Shown here in pieces: positions 7,423 to 15,388 of a stretch of DNA of 64,000 nt. This stretch comes from Sphingobacterium lumbrici (lineage in GTDB: Bacteria; Bacteroidota; Bacteroidia; Sphingobacteriales; Sphingobacteriaceae). A program made the translations under genes and the position numbers. How positions within the stretch are numbered: the stretch's first letter is position 1; every line of letters begins with the position of its first letter. Location of the stretch: positions 124,001 to 188,000 of the forward strand of contig NZ_SRZY01000011.1 in NCBI RefSeq assembly GCF_006476045.1, in the 5' to 3' direction. The notes below the pieces were generated by a model. The model saw only the letters and a program-made list of their open reading frames with translations, was not told the origin of the DNA and did no database searches.

Positions 7423-9840
7423 ATGAAACAAACGTTACTATTATTGCTGTTAAATATGCTTACTACTGTTCATTTTGCTTGGGCTTCCCGACAGGAAACC
7501 GATGTAAAAGGTAAGGTAGTAGATGAACAGCAAGAACCAATTGTCGGGGCTTCTGTTTATCTTTTGTCTTCCAGTACACAGGCTATTATCAAAACAAGTG
7601 TCACCAATGAATCGGGATACTATGAAATAAAAAATGCGCCCCAGGGTTCATTTGTAATAGAAGTTTTAGTAGTAGGATTGTCTAAATTCAAAAGTGAACC
7701 GTTTACTGTTGTTGATACGGGAATAGAAATGGCTGTCATAACGATGTTACCATTATCTACCGAAATAGAGGCAGTAGAAGTAAAAGGCGAATTACCGCTT
7801 ATTCAAAGCTCAAATGGAAAACTGATCCTGAATGTCGAAAACTCTTCTATTTCAGCAGGGAATAATGCTTTGGAAGTTCTAAAAAGAGCGCCTGGTGTAA
7901 GTGTCGACAAGGATGATAATGTATTGTTGATGGGACAACAGGGTGTTAATGTTACTATCGATGGCCGTCAAACCTATATGACCGGAGATCAATTGGCAAC
8001 ATTTTTGAAGAGTACAGATGGCGCCCAGATAAAAAGTATTGAAGTTTCTACGACGCGTTCTGCTAAAGATGATGCAGAGGGTGCCGCAGGAGTCATTAAT
8101 ATTGTGATGAAAAAAAATAGAGCAGAAGGTTTTAATGGATCTTTTGTAGCCAGTGGCGGTATGGGAAAGCACTTCAGAGGGAATTCATCTATTAATCTGA
8201 ATTACAAGAAGAACAATACAACATTGTTTGGTAACTATTCTTATACAGATAATACAAGAGAGAATGATTTGGATATTGAGCGGACGATTTCAAACAATAA
8301 TGTGAATACCGTTTCGAATCAAAAATCTATTTTAATAGACAATGATCACACTCATAATTATAAAGTTGGCATAGAGCAGAAGACATCTGATAGGAATATT
8401 CTGACTCTTCAATTTAATGGAAACAATAACCTTGAAGAGCAGGATAACCATAGTATAACCAATTTTGGCCGTAATCTGGTAAGTATAGATTCCATTTTGA
8501 ATTCTGTAACCATTAGCAACCAAACCTTTAATCGGTATTCATTCAATGCTAATAACGAGTTTAAAATAGATACAATTGGCACGAAGCTGACAGCTGATGT
8601 TGATTACAGTATGTTTCGTACCACAAACAATGTGGATTATGATTACCGTATGTTGAATCCGGATCGATCTCCGCTGTATGAACCCGAGGTCGAACGTAAT
8701 ATAATGCCTGTTGAGATCGATATTTTTGCTGCAAAATTGGATTTTTTAAAACCCTTAGGAAAAGGTCAATTGGAGGCTGGCGTTAAATATAGTAATGTAA
8801 AATCAGATAATAATACGCAGTACAATTTATTCCTTGGCAATAGCTGGCAAAATGATGCGAATCGTTCCAATTATTTCATTTACAAGGAGCAGATCGCCGC
8901 GGGATACATCGATTACAATACAACATTTGGGAAGTGGAACGCAAAAGTTGGATTGAGAGGTGAGTATACCATATCTGATGGACATTCTGTTACAAAAGAT
9001 GAGCAGGTTAAACGGGATTATCTGGATTTATTTCCTTCTGGATCGTTGAGTTATAATGCACACGAGAATCATGTATTGGCACTAGGCTATGCACGTAAGA
9101 TTTCACGTCCAAACTACCGATTCCTCAATCCTTTTGAGTTTTATATTGACAAGTTTACTTTCATGAAAGGCAATCCCTATTTGAATCCGCAGTATACCCA
9201 TAATATTACGTTGAATTATAGTCTGTATAAAATGTTTAATATTGCATTAGGTACTGATTTAACAAGAGATGCGATAGTAGAGAGTATAGGTCAGGATTCT
9301 ACCAAAAATACGACATGGGTTATCCGGGAGAATCTAGGTAGATCTTCTACCAGCTACGTAAATATCAGTGCACCATTTCGGATTGGTAAATTTTGGACAA
9401 TGTATAATAACCTGACAGGCATTCATATGTTTTTCAAAGGTCCGATTGCTGGTTCATACGTAAGTCAAGGGTCGGTTTTCTTCCAAGGGTCGTCCATGAA
9501 TACCTTTAAACTTTCAAAAGCATTCTCAGCCGAAATGTCTGTTAACTATGCGTCTCCATTCCTCTACAATGTATATCGTATTGAAACCAAGTGGAACATG
9601 GATTTGGGTGTTAGTTATAATTTTAAAGACGAGCGAAGCTCGCTCAAATTGGCAGCGACAGACGTGTTTAAAACCAATAGACAAGACCTTTCGACTAATT
9701 TTGCAGAGTTTAACTCTAAAATACGGCAGTATCATGATGCACAGTCAGTCCGACTGACATACACCTATAAATTTGGGAATCTAAAACAATCTATCCGCAA
9801 AAAAGACAGCGATAGCGAGGAGAAAAATAGGGCATTATAA
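7423..9840 (+). CDS. Outer-membrane beta-barrel protein with CarboxypepD_reg-like N-terminus (TonB-receptor-like)
   Basis: The 805-residue protein has a signal peptide (about residues 1-22) and a carboxypeptidase-regulatory-like domain (VKGKVVDEQQEPIVGASVYL). A plug-like region follows (ALEVLKRAPGVSVDKDDNVLLMGQQGV), then a long barrel rich in alternating aromatic residues, as in the OMP_b-brl_3 family. The final strand region (SVRLTYTYKFGN) is followed by a charged tail, which is unusual because barrels normally end in an aromatic residue. It follows the PspC gene and ends at a strong terminator. The substrate is unknown; it may be an envelope-maintenance barrel rather than a nutrient receptor. 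Confidence 0.82.
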   Translation: MKQTLLLLLLNMLTTVHFAWASRQETDVKGKVVDEQQEPIVGASVYLLSSSTQAIIKTSVTNESGYYEIKNAPQGSFVIEVLVVGLSKFKSEPFTVVDTGIEMAVITMLPLSTEIEAVEVKGELPLIQSSNGKLILNVENSSISAGNNALEVLKRAPGVSVDKDDNVLLMGQQGVNVTIDGRQTYMTGDQLATFLKSTDGAQIKSIEVSTTRSAKDDAEGAAGVINIVMKKNRAEGFNGSFVASGGMGKHFRGNSSINLNYKKNNTTLFGNYSYTDNTRENDLDIERTISNNNVNTVSNQKSILIDNDHTHNYKVGIEQKTSDRNILTLQFNGNNNLEEQDNHSITNFGRNLVSIDSILNSVTISNQTFNRYSFNANNEFKIDTIGTKLTADVDYSMFRTTNNVDYDYRMLNPDRSPLYEPEVERNIMPVEIDIFAAKLDFLKPLGKGQLEAGVKYSNVKSDNNTQYNLFLGNSWQNDANRSNYFIYKEQIAAGYIDYNTTFGKWNAKVGLRGEYTISDGHSVTKDEQVKRDYLDLFPSGSLSYNAHENHVLALGYARKISRPNYRFLNPFEFYIDKFTFMKGNPYLNPQYTHNITLNYSLYKMFNIALGTDLTRDAIVESIGQDSTKNTTWVIRENLGRSSTSYVNISAPFRIGKFWTMYNNLTGIHMFFKGPIAGSYVSQGSVFFQGSSMNTFKLSKAFSAEMSVNYASPFLYNVYRIETKWNMDLGVSYNFKDERSSLKLAATDVFKTNRQDLSTNFAEFNSKIRQYHDAQSVRLTYTYKFGNLKQSIRKKDSDSEEKNRAL

Positions 9841-9873
9841 TGAAGTTATTTTGTTTTCATGTTTAGTTTAATC

Positions 9874-9903
9874 AAACCGTAAGCTTTTTGCTTGCGGTTT
9901 TTT
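9874..9903 (+). terminator. Rho-independent terminator after the padR-PspC-barrel operon
   Basis: The arms AAACCGTAAGC and GCTTGCGGTTT (one G-T wobble) enclose a short T-rich loop and run into a T tract. It lies 34 bp after the barrel stop and directly before the LOG gene promoter. Confidence 0.85.
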
Positions 9904-9906
9904 AGT

Positions 9907-9914
9907 TATAATTG
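9907..9914 (+). promoter_or_regulatory. Degenerate -7 element (TATAATTG) of LOG gene
   Basis: It matches TAnnTTTG at all but one position and ends 5 nt before the ATG, the same spacing as the exact matches at rlmN and queD. It begins 3 bp after the preceding terminator, so terminator, promoter and start codon are tightly packed. Confidence 0.4.
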
Positions 9915-9918
9915 TAGT

Positions 9919-10506
9919 ATGAAGGTAAATAGCATATCTATTTTTTGTGCATCAAGTCCTGGTTTTGACGAATCCTGGATGCAAGAAGCACGTCATGTGG
10001 GTGAATATTTAGCAGCGGAAAAGATTACATTGGTTTATGGAGGTGGACGGGTTGGACTTATGGGGGCCGTAGCTGATGGATCCTTAGCAAAACATGGAAA
10101 GGTAATCGGCGTAATTCCTAAGTTTTTAAACAGTAAAGAAATTGCGCATAGTGGGGTCACGGAACTAATATGTGTAGATACTATGCACGAACGTAAAACG
10201 CTCATGGACGAGATGTCTGAAGGTATTATTGCGTTGCCCGGCGGATTCGGAACATTGGAAGAGCTATTTGAGATGATAACTTGGGCCCAGCTTGGTCTGC
10301 ATCAAAAACCCGTTGGGATATTAAATACAAACGGAATTTACGATCATCTCATAGCCTTTATTGGTCATCTTGTGCAGGTAGGTTTTTTAAAGAAGGAGAA
10401 TCAGGAGATGCTATTAGTGGATGATACCATAGAAGGACTTATCCGTAAAATGGAATCGTATGTAGCACCCAATGTACCCAAATGGCTGAACCAAGATCGA
10501 ATATAA
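9919..10506 (+). CDS. LOG-family cytokinin riboside 5'-monophosphate phosphoribohydrolase-like protein
   Basis: From ATG 9919 the product is 195 residues. It has the Rossmann-type nucleotide site LVYGGGRVGLMGAVAD and the LOG signature LPGGFGTLEELFEMITW with PGGxGTxxE, preceded by the MHERK segment. Members cleave the N-glycosidic bond of (cytokinin) nucleoside 5'-monophosphates; in bacteria the natural substrate is often AMP-like. The frame is open 27 bases further upstream but runs into the terminator, so ATG 9919 is preferred. It is probably a single-gene unit. Confidence 0.88.
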   Translation: MKVNSISIFCASSPGFDESWMQEARHVGEYLAAEKITLVYGGGRVGLMGAVADGSLAKHGKVIGVIPKFLNSKEIAHSGVTELICVDTMHERKTLMDEMSEGIIALPGGFGTLEELFEMITWAQLGLHQKPVGILNTNGIYDHLIAFIGHLVQVGFLKKENQEMLLVDDTIEGLIRKMESYVAPNVPKWLNQDRI

Positions 10507-10509
10507 AAG

Positions 10510-10772
10510 TTTTCGGCAGATTGATCGATGACTTTTTGTAAAGCAGGTCCCAGGGGGGATCGAATGGTTGACAACCGATTTATCGGCTAAGTGCATCTGC
10601 TCGCCTCCGTTTTTGAGTCGGTAGCTGGTCATTCGGTTTGTGACAGGGGGCCGGCAACTCCTGTGCATTTGAAATATTGAATGGTGCCTAAAGCAATATT
10701 GTTAAATACATCTTGATAACCGGGGATTATTGAAATTGAGACAATAGTCTTCGGACGATCGAATTTGCAAAA
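10510..10772 (-). pseudogene. Possible frameshifted coding remnant, unassigned
   Basis: The 317 bp between the LOG gene and gapN hold no intact gene. On the minus strand two adjacent frames read like protein: one ends DVFNNIALGTIQYFKCTGVA then GPLSQTE and a stop at 10629. The other continues across the same point as TNRMTSYRLKNGGEQMHLAD then KSVVNHSIPPG. A change of frame near the run of C residues at about 10650 would join them. I do not recognise the family. It lies downstream of gapN on the same strand, next to another decayed locus. This could be chance. Confidence 0.3.
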
Positions 10773-10783
10773 GGTTTATAACG

Positions 10784-10815
10784 TTACAAGTCAAGCAGGG
10801 GGGCCTGACTTGTAA
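10784..10815. terminator. Hairpin downstream of gapN
   Basis: Perfect 10-bp arms TTACAAGTCA and TGACTTGTAA flank a GC-rich loop, 9 bp after the gapN stop on the minus strand. No long T run follows on the minus strand, so termination or 3'-end protection are both possible. Confidence 0.55.
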
Positions 10816-10823
10816 CTGTTGTT

Positions 10824-12443
10824 TTAAAATATAAACTTAGTGCTGACGAAATTGGAATTATTGCTTTCAATAATATCATTGAGCAGCTTCTTATTGTCAT
10901 CTGTATATTTAGCCGCTACCAGTGATCGTATAGAAAACGACCGTATGGCATCGAATACCGAAAGTGTACCTTCCGCACTATCTTTTCGTCCGGTGAAAGG
11001 GAAGCTATCGGGGCCACGCTGACACTGGCAATTAATGTTCACCCGGCTTACCTGATTCACTAACGGATCGATCAATGATGAAATGATCGCTGCATTGCGA
11101 CTGAATATACTTACCTGCTGACCATGTGGTGAGCTAATTAGATATTCGATGGGTTCCTCCAGATCATCAAAAGGCACGACAGGGATCAATGGTCCGAACT
11201 GCTCTTCCCGATACAGTTTCATCTTATCGTTTACAGGATATAAAATAGCAGGGTACACAAAGGACTCAAGTGTCTGCCCTCCGTTCTCGTTGATGACTTT
11301 TGCGCCATTTGCAACCGCATCGTTGATGCATTCCTGTAAATATGCAGGCTTATTAGGTTCTGGAAGAGGGGTAAGCGACACACCATTTTCCCACGGCATT
11401 CCGAATTTTAACTTGGAGACTTCTTCAGAGAGCTTTTTCAGGAATTCCTGTGCCAAGCTGCGGTGTACATATACAATTTTAATAGCCGTGCAACGTTGCC
11501 CATTGAACGACAAAGAACCAAGCACCGTTTCCTTTACCGCGAGGTCGAGGTCGACATCTTTTGTAATAATAGCAGCATTTTTGGCATCTAAACCTAATAT
11601 AGCACGTAGTCTATTTACTTTTGGGTGGAGTTTTTTAAGCTCATTTGCAACCTTACTGCTCCCTATCAAAGTTAGTACGTTGATTTTGCCGGATTCCATT
11701 AGTGCCGGAATAATCTTATTACCTCTTCCGTAGATCGTGTTGATTACACCCTTTGGAAAACTAGATTGAAATGCCTCCAGTAATGGGTAATGTAATAATG
11801 TACCGTGCTTTGGTGGTTTGAATAACAGCGTGTTACCCATTATCAGGGCCGGAATCAACGTCGTGAATGTTTCATTCAATGGATAATTGAATGGTCCCAT
11901 ACACAATACAACCCCGAGCGGTGAACGGCGGATCTGAGCAATAATGCCCTGTTCTATTTCGAATCGGGAAGATTGTCTATCCAGATCTTTCAACGAATCG
12001 ATCGTAGCATAAATATATTCTACCGTTCTATCAAATTCTTTAATCGAATCCGCATAAGATTTTCCGATTTCCCACATGATCAATTTGACAACAATGTTTT
12101 TTTTGTCGATCATTTTATTGGTGAAATCTTCCACACATTTAATGCGCTCAGCTACCGACATCGTAGGCCATTTCCCACGACCATTGTCGTAAGCTGCTAC
12201 AGCAGCATTTAGTGCTTCCTCAGATTCTTTTTCAGTACATACCGGATAGCTGCCGATACGTTTACGAGCCAGTCCACTTTTTGTTTTTACACATACCGGC
12301 GAGAAAACTTCACTGACAGGGCCATTCCACGTTTTCATTTCTCCGTTTGACAGAAATGTACGCTGATCGATCTGTTCTTCCAAGAGATACTCCTTGGGGA
12401 TGTCTTCTTCTTCCCTAAAGAGGTTTTCCAAATTTAAGCTCAT
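10824..12443 (-). CDS. gapN: NADP-dependent glyceraldehyde-3-phosphate dehydrogenase (GapN-like aldehyde dehydrogenase)
   Basis: The 539-residue protein is an aldehyde dehydrogenase: PLGVVLCMGPFNYPLNE (cofactor loop), LIGSSKVANELKK (where GSTEVG normally stands), LGLDAKNAAI, and the catalytic Cys in SFNGQRCTAIKIVYVHR. The GQRCTAIK context and the length above 500 resemble non-phosphorylating GapN, which oxidises glyceraldehyde 3-phosphate to 3-phosphoglycerate with NADP. It lies 82 bp after uxaC on the same strand. Glyceraldehyde 3-phosphate is an end product of uronate breakdown, so the neighbours fit. A different aldehyde substrate cannot be excluded. Confidence 0.78.
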   Translation of the reverse strand: MSLNLENLFREEEDIPKEYLLEEQIDQRTFLSNGEMKTWNGPVSEVFSPVCVKTKSGLARKRIGSYPVCTEKESEEALNAAVAAYDNGRGKWPTMSVAERIKCVEDFTNKMIDKKNIVVKLIMWEIGKSYADSIKEFDRTVEYIYATIDSLKDLDRQSSRFEIEQGIIAQIRRSPLGVVLCMGPFNYPLNETFTTLIPALIMGNTLLFKPPKHGTLLHYPLLEAFQSSFPKGVINTIYGRGNKIIPALMESGKINVLTLIGSSKVANELKKLHPKVNRLRAILGLDAKNAAIITKDVDLDLAVKETVLGSLSFNGQRCTAIKIVYVHRSLAQEFLKKLSEEVSKLKFGMPWENGVSLTPLPEPNKPAYLQECINDAVANGAKVINENGGQTLESFVYPAILYPVNDKMKLYREEQFGPLIPVVPFDDLEEPIEYLISSPHGQQVSIFSRNAAIISSLIDPLVNQVSRVNINCQCQRGPDSFPFTGRKDSAEGTLSVFDAIRSFSIRSLVAAKYTDDNKKLLNDIIESNNSNFVSTKFIF

Positions 12444-12525
12444 ATTAAGTTTCGTTGTTTAAGGATTATGTACTAAAGTGAACCAGAAGCTTGACCCTTG
12501 ATAAGTCAAGCGCCCTGTTGTATTA

Positions 12526-13932
12526 TTATTTGTAAAAATTAAAGTAGTTTCTCGCATTTTTATAGCAGATATCTTCCACTAGCTTTCCGATCCATTCCAT
12601 ATCGTTTGGCAATTCGCCATTCACGACATCTTCGGCAAAAAGATTACAAACTAATCGTCTAAAATATTCATGCCGAGGAAAGGAAAGAAAGCTTCTAGAG
12701 TCAGTGAGCATACCCACAAGCCGGCTTAATAAACCCATATTTGATAAGGTATTCATTTGTTTGATCATTCCGTCTTTTTGATCTAGAAACCACCAGGCCG
12801 ATCCAAATTGAACTTTACCAGCGACAGATCCATCGTTAAAGTTTCCGATCATTGTAGCGATCAATTCATTGTCTGCCGGATTGAGATTATAAATAATAGT
12901 TTTCGTAAGTTTATCCTGTGTATCCAATCTGTTTAAGAATTTGGATAATGCTCTTGCCTGGCTAAAATCTCCAATCGAATCAAAACCAGTATCCGGACCT
13001 AATTTGGTCAACAGTCTGGTATTGTTATTGCGAAGTGCACCCAGATGATATTGTTGCACCCATCCTTTTTCGTGATCCCATTCTGCGAAATAGATTAACA
13101 TAGCAGACTTGAACTTCAGGTTTTCCGAATAACTGATTTCCTGATTAGCACGGATTTTGTTGAAGATAGAAGCGATTTCGTCTTTCGTATAATCTTCGGC
13201 ATAGATTTGTTCTAATCCATGATCAGATACCGAACAACCATTGGCAGCAAAGAAATCATGACGTTGCTTGAGGGCGGCCAAATATTCATCTAGTGAGCTT
13301 ATTGAGGAGTTGGTAACTTGTTCCAATTTGGAGATATAGGTATTAAAATCTGCTATATTATCCGAGTTCATCGCTTTATCCGGTCGAAATGCAGGCAACA
13401 TTTTTAGCATAGAATTTTCCTTAGCAAATTGCTGGTGATATTCGAGTGAGTCAATCGGATCATCTGTTGTACAGACTACTTCTACGTTCATCTTTTGCAA
13501 TAGTCCACGTACGGCATATTCGGGTGTACGAAGTTTAGCCGAAGTTTCATCGTAGATTTCTTTAGCCGTATCTCCGTTTAAGAGGGTGTTAATCCCAAAA
13601 TAACGTTGCAATTCCAAATGTGTCCAGTGATATAGGGGGTTGCGCATAGTATACGGTACGGTTTCAGCCCATTTTCGGAACTTTTCAAAATCAGAGGCAT
13701 CGCCGGTGATGTATCGTTCATCTACCCCATTTGCCCGCATTGCCCGCCATTTATAATGATCACCATATAACCACACCTGTGTCAGATTTTCAAAATTGAT
13801 ATTATTCGCAATCTGATCAGGGATCAAATGGTTGTGGTAATCTATAATAGGTTGATTTTTGGCATAGTTGTGATATAATTCTTCCGCTACTTTGCTTTGT
13901 AATAAGAAGTTATCATCTAAAAAATTTTTCAT
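12526..13932 (-). CDS. uxaC: Glucuronate (uronate) isomerase
   Basis: UxaC converts D-glucuronate to D-fructuronate and D-galacturonate to D-tagaturonate. The 468-residue protein shows IIDYHNHLIPDQIANN near residue 30 (metal-binding HxH), LYHWTHLELQRYFGI near 130, CTTDDPIDSLEYH near 200, HLGALRNNNTR near 300, and FGSAWWFLDQKDGM plus TDSRSFLSFPRHEYFRR in the C-terminal half. It is full length. The uxaB and uxaA genes that would normally complete the pathway survive only as the fragment just upstream, so the local pathway is broken unless copies exist elsewhere. Confidence 0.95.
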   Translation of the reverse strand: MKNFLDDNFLLQSKVAEELYHNYAKNQPIIDYHNHLIPDQIANNINFENLTQVWLYGDHYKWRAMRANGVDERYITGDASDFEKFRKWAETVPYTMRNPLYHWTHLELQRYFGINTLLNGDTAKEIYDETSAKLRTPEYAVRGLLQKMNVEVVCTTDDPIDSLEYHQQFAKENSMLKMLPAFRPDKAMNSDNIADFNTYISKLEQVTNSSISSLDEYLAALKQRHDFFAANGCSVSDHGLEQIYAEDYTKDEIASIFNKIRANQEISYSENLKFKSAMLIYFAEWDHEKGWVQQYHLGALRNNNTRLLTKLGPDTGFDSIGDFSQARALSKFLNRLDTQDKLTKTIIYNLNPADNELIATMIGNFNDGSVAGKVQFGSAWWFLDQKDGMIKQMNTLSNMGLLSRLVGMLTDSRSFLSFPRHEYFRRLVCNLFAEDVVNGELPNDMEWIGKLVEDICYKNARNYFNFYK

Positions 13933-13933
13933 G

Positions 13934-14041
13934 TCAAATAGGTTTTATAATTATAAACTCACCCCTCTTTTCCAAGGAATGTAATAATACTGCTTTTGGA
14001 GTGATCTCACCATTCGCTGTTTTTTGCAATACGCTAAGATA
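13934..14041 (-). pseudogene. Tail fragment of a lost gene upstream of uxaC
   Basis: After the uxaB/uxaA fragment stops, another minus-strand frame reads YLSVLQKTANGEITPKAVLL then HSLEKRGEFIIIKPI and ends in TGA 2 bp before the uxaC ATG. It looks like the C-terminal end of a deleted gene. The pattern is loosely like the tails of LacI-family regulators, but I cannot assign it. Confidence 0.4.
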
Positions 14042-14303
14042 CCCTCTCTCCTTGCTTCAAATCCCGAAGAACAGCCAATACGTTATCCTTAGGATGTACG
14101 CGTAATACTCGTGATTTCATCTTAAAGTATGGTTTTATTTTCTTTTTTAATGGCATTAACTCAACGAAATAGTCGGGCAACCCGCGCAGCAGTGCACCTG
14201 TTCCGAATGGTACTATTTTTTCCGGAAGATGAAGAACCTGTTCAGGTGGTTTTTCGACTGTAGCGTTTGTTATTGAAACTAGATGTTTATGATTTAAATA
14301 CAT
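14034..14303 (-). pseudogene. In-frame deletion fusion of uxaB start and uxaA start
   Basis: The 89-codon frame joins two recognisable gene starts. Residues 1-50 contain LPEKIVPFGTGALLRGLPDY, the N-terminal NAD-binding start of tagaturonate reductase (UxaB, normally near 480 residues). From about residue 62, MKSRVLRVHPKDNVLAVLRD then LKQGERVS is the N-terminal SAF-type start of altronate dehydratase (UxaA, normally near 500-550 residues), cut off by TAG. More than 2 kb of the two genes has been lost. It is a decayed operon, not a small gene, though the fused peptide could still be translated. Confidence 0.75.
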
Positions 14304-14483
14304 AGAGACTTTTATATTGGATAGACAAGTCTAACCAATTTTATTAGAAAAGCGAAGGGATTTTTACGCAAACGATGTCGAAGAAAGTGTGTTATGTATA
14401 GAGAAGGTAAATTTGATGTTATGGTTTGATTTAGCTATTTTTATCCAAATAGCTTCATCACCGTTAAAAGAAAAATTAAATAG

Positions 14484-15308
14484 ATGAAAAAATTAATCAA
14501 TATAATATGTGCCGTGCTGTTCGTTCAAGGAGTTAATGCCCAGCAGAAGTCTCTGGATAAAATATGGGAATCAAAGGATCAATTGCCCGTTCCGGAATCT
14601 GTGCTGTTTGTTTCCGAAAGCAAAGAGTTATATGTATCTCTAATTGATGGTGAAGGAGCAGGAAAGGATGGCAAAGGGGGTATTGCTATCTTAAACCTTG
14701 ACGGCTCGCTGAAGCAAGCCGATTGGATTACCGGACTGAATGCCCCCAAAGGTCTGGCCTTAAATCGTGATCTTTTGTATATCGCAGATATTAGTACCGT
14801 TGTGGTAGTGGATGTTATCAGCGGAAATATAGTAAACGAAATCGAGATAGCGGAGTCGACATTCTTAAATGATATAACTGTTGATGATAACGGTGTTGTA
14901 TATGTTTCGGATACGAGGCAAAATAAGATATTTCAGATAAAGGGATCTAGATATACATTATATATGGAGAATGTCCCATCTGTAAATGGGTTGAAGTTTG
15001 TAAATAGTAATTTATATGCCTTGGCGGGGCCGGAGCTGTGGAAGATCGATGCCAATAAAAATAAGACCATAATTGCAACAGGATTTGAAAAAGGGGGCGA
15101 TGGGTTGGAACCTGTAGGAAACGGCGACTTTCTAGTTACATGTTGGCCGGGAATTATTTATTATGTGCGGGCAGACGGATCTTTTGAGAAAGTACTCGAT
15201 GTACAAGGCAGTATGAATACAGCAGATCTGGGATACAATCCAAAAGAGCAAACCCTGTATATTCCCACCTTCAATAGCAATAGCGTAATCGCATATAAAC
15301 TCAAATAG
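14484..15308 (+). CDS. Secreted six-bladed beta-propeller (SMP-30/gluconolactonase-like) protein
   Basis: The 274-residue protein has a signal peptide ending near VNAQ (residue 20) and repeated propeller blades: PESVLFVSESKELYVSLIDG, GLALNRDLLYIADI, LNDITVDDNGVVYVSDT, NGLKFVNSNLYALAGPELW and GDFLVTCWPGIIYYV. The pattern is that of SMP-30/NHL-type propellers, which include lactonases, but the metal-binding residues are not clear enough to claim lactonase activity. It is expected in the periplasm and stands alone, followed by a strong terminator. Confidence 0.75.
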   Translation: MKKLINIICAVLFVQGVNAQQKSLDKIWESKDQLPVPESVLFVSESKELYVSLIDGEGAGKDGKGGIAILNLDGSLKQADWITGLNAPKGLALNRDLLYIADISTVVVVDVISGNIVNEIEIAESTFLNDITVDDNGVVYVSDTRQNKIFQIKGSRYTLYMENVPSVNGLKFVNSNLYALAGPELWKIDANKNKTIIATGFEKGGDGLEPVGNGDFLVTCWPGIIYYVRADGSFEKVLDVQGSMNTADLGYNPKEQTLYIPTFNSNSVIAYKLK

Positions 15309-15320
15309 CGATTCTAACAT

Positions 15321-15356
15321 AAAAAGGAGCACTATTAAAAAATAATGCTCCTTTTT
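15321..15356 (+). terminator. Rho-independent terminator after the propeller gene
   Basis: AAAAAGGAGCA and TGCTCCTTTTT form an 11-bp perfect stem with a 14-nt AT-rich loop, starting 12 bp after the stop codon. Confidence 0.9.
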
Positions 15357-15361
15357 ATGTT

Positions 15362-15369
15362 TACTTTTG
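15362..15369 (+). promoter_or_regulatory. -7 element (TACTTTTG) of murF
   Basis: This exact TAnnTTTG match lies 19 bp before the murF ATG and directly after the preceding terminator, so the leader is about 15 nt. Confidence 0.5.
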
Positions 15370-15388
15370 TTTCATCAATTAACAGTCT

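Noticed and set aside
10414..10668. 84-residue minus-strand frame as an intact gene
   Set aside because: It overlaps the end of the LOG gene and no family is recognisable. Only part of it reads like protein, so it is treated as a possible remnant.
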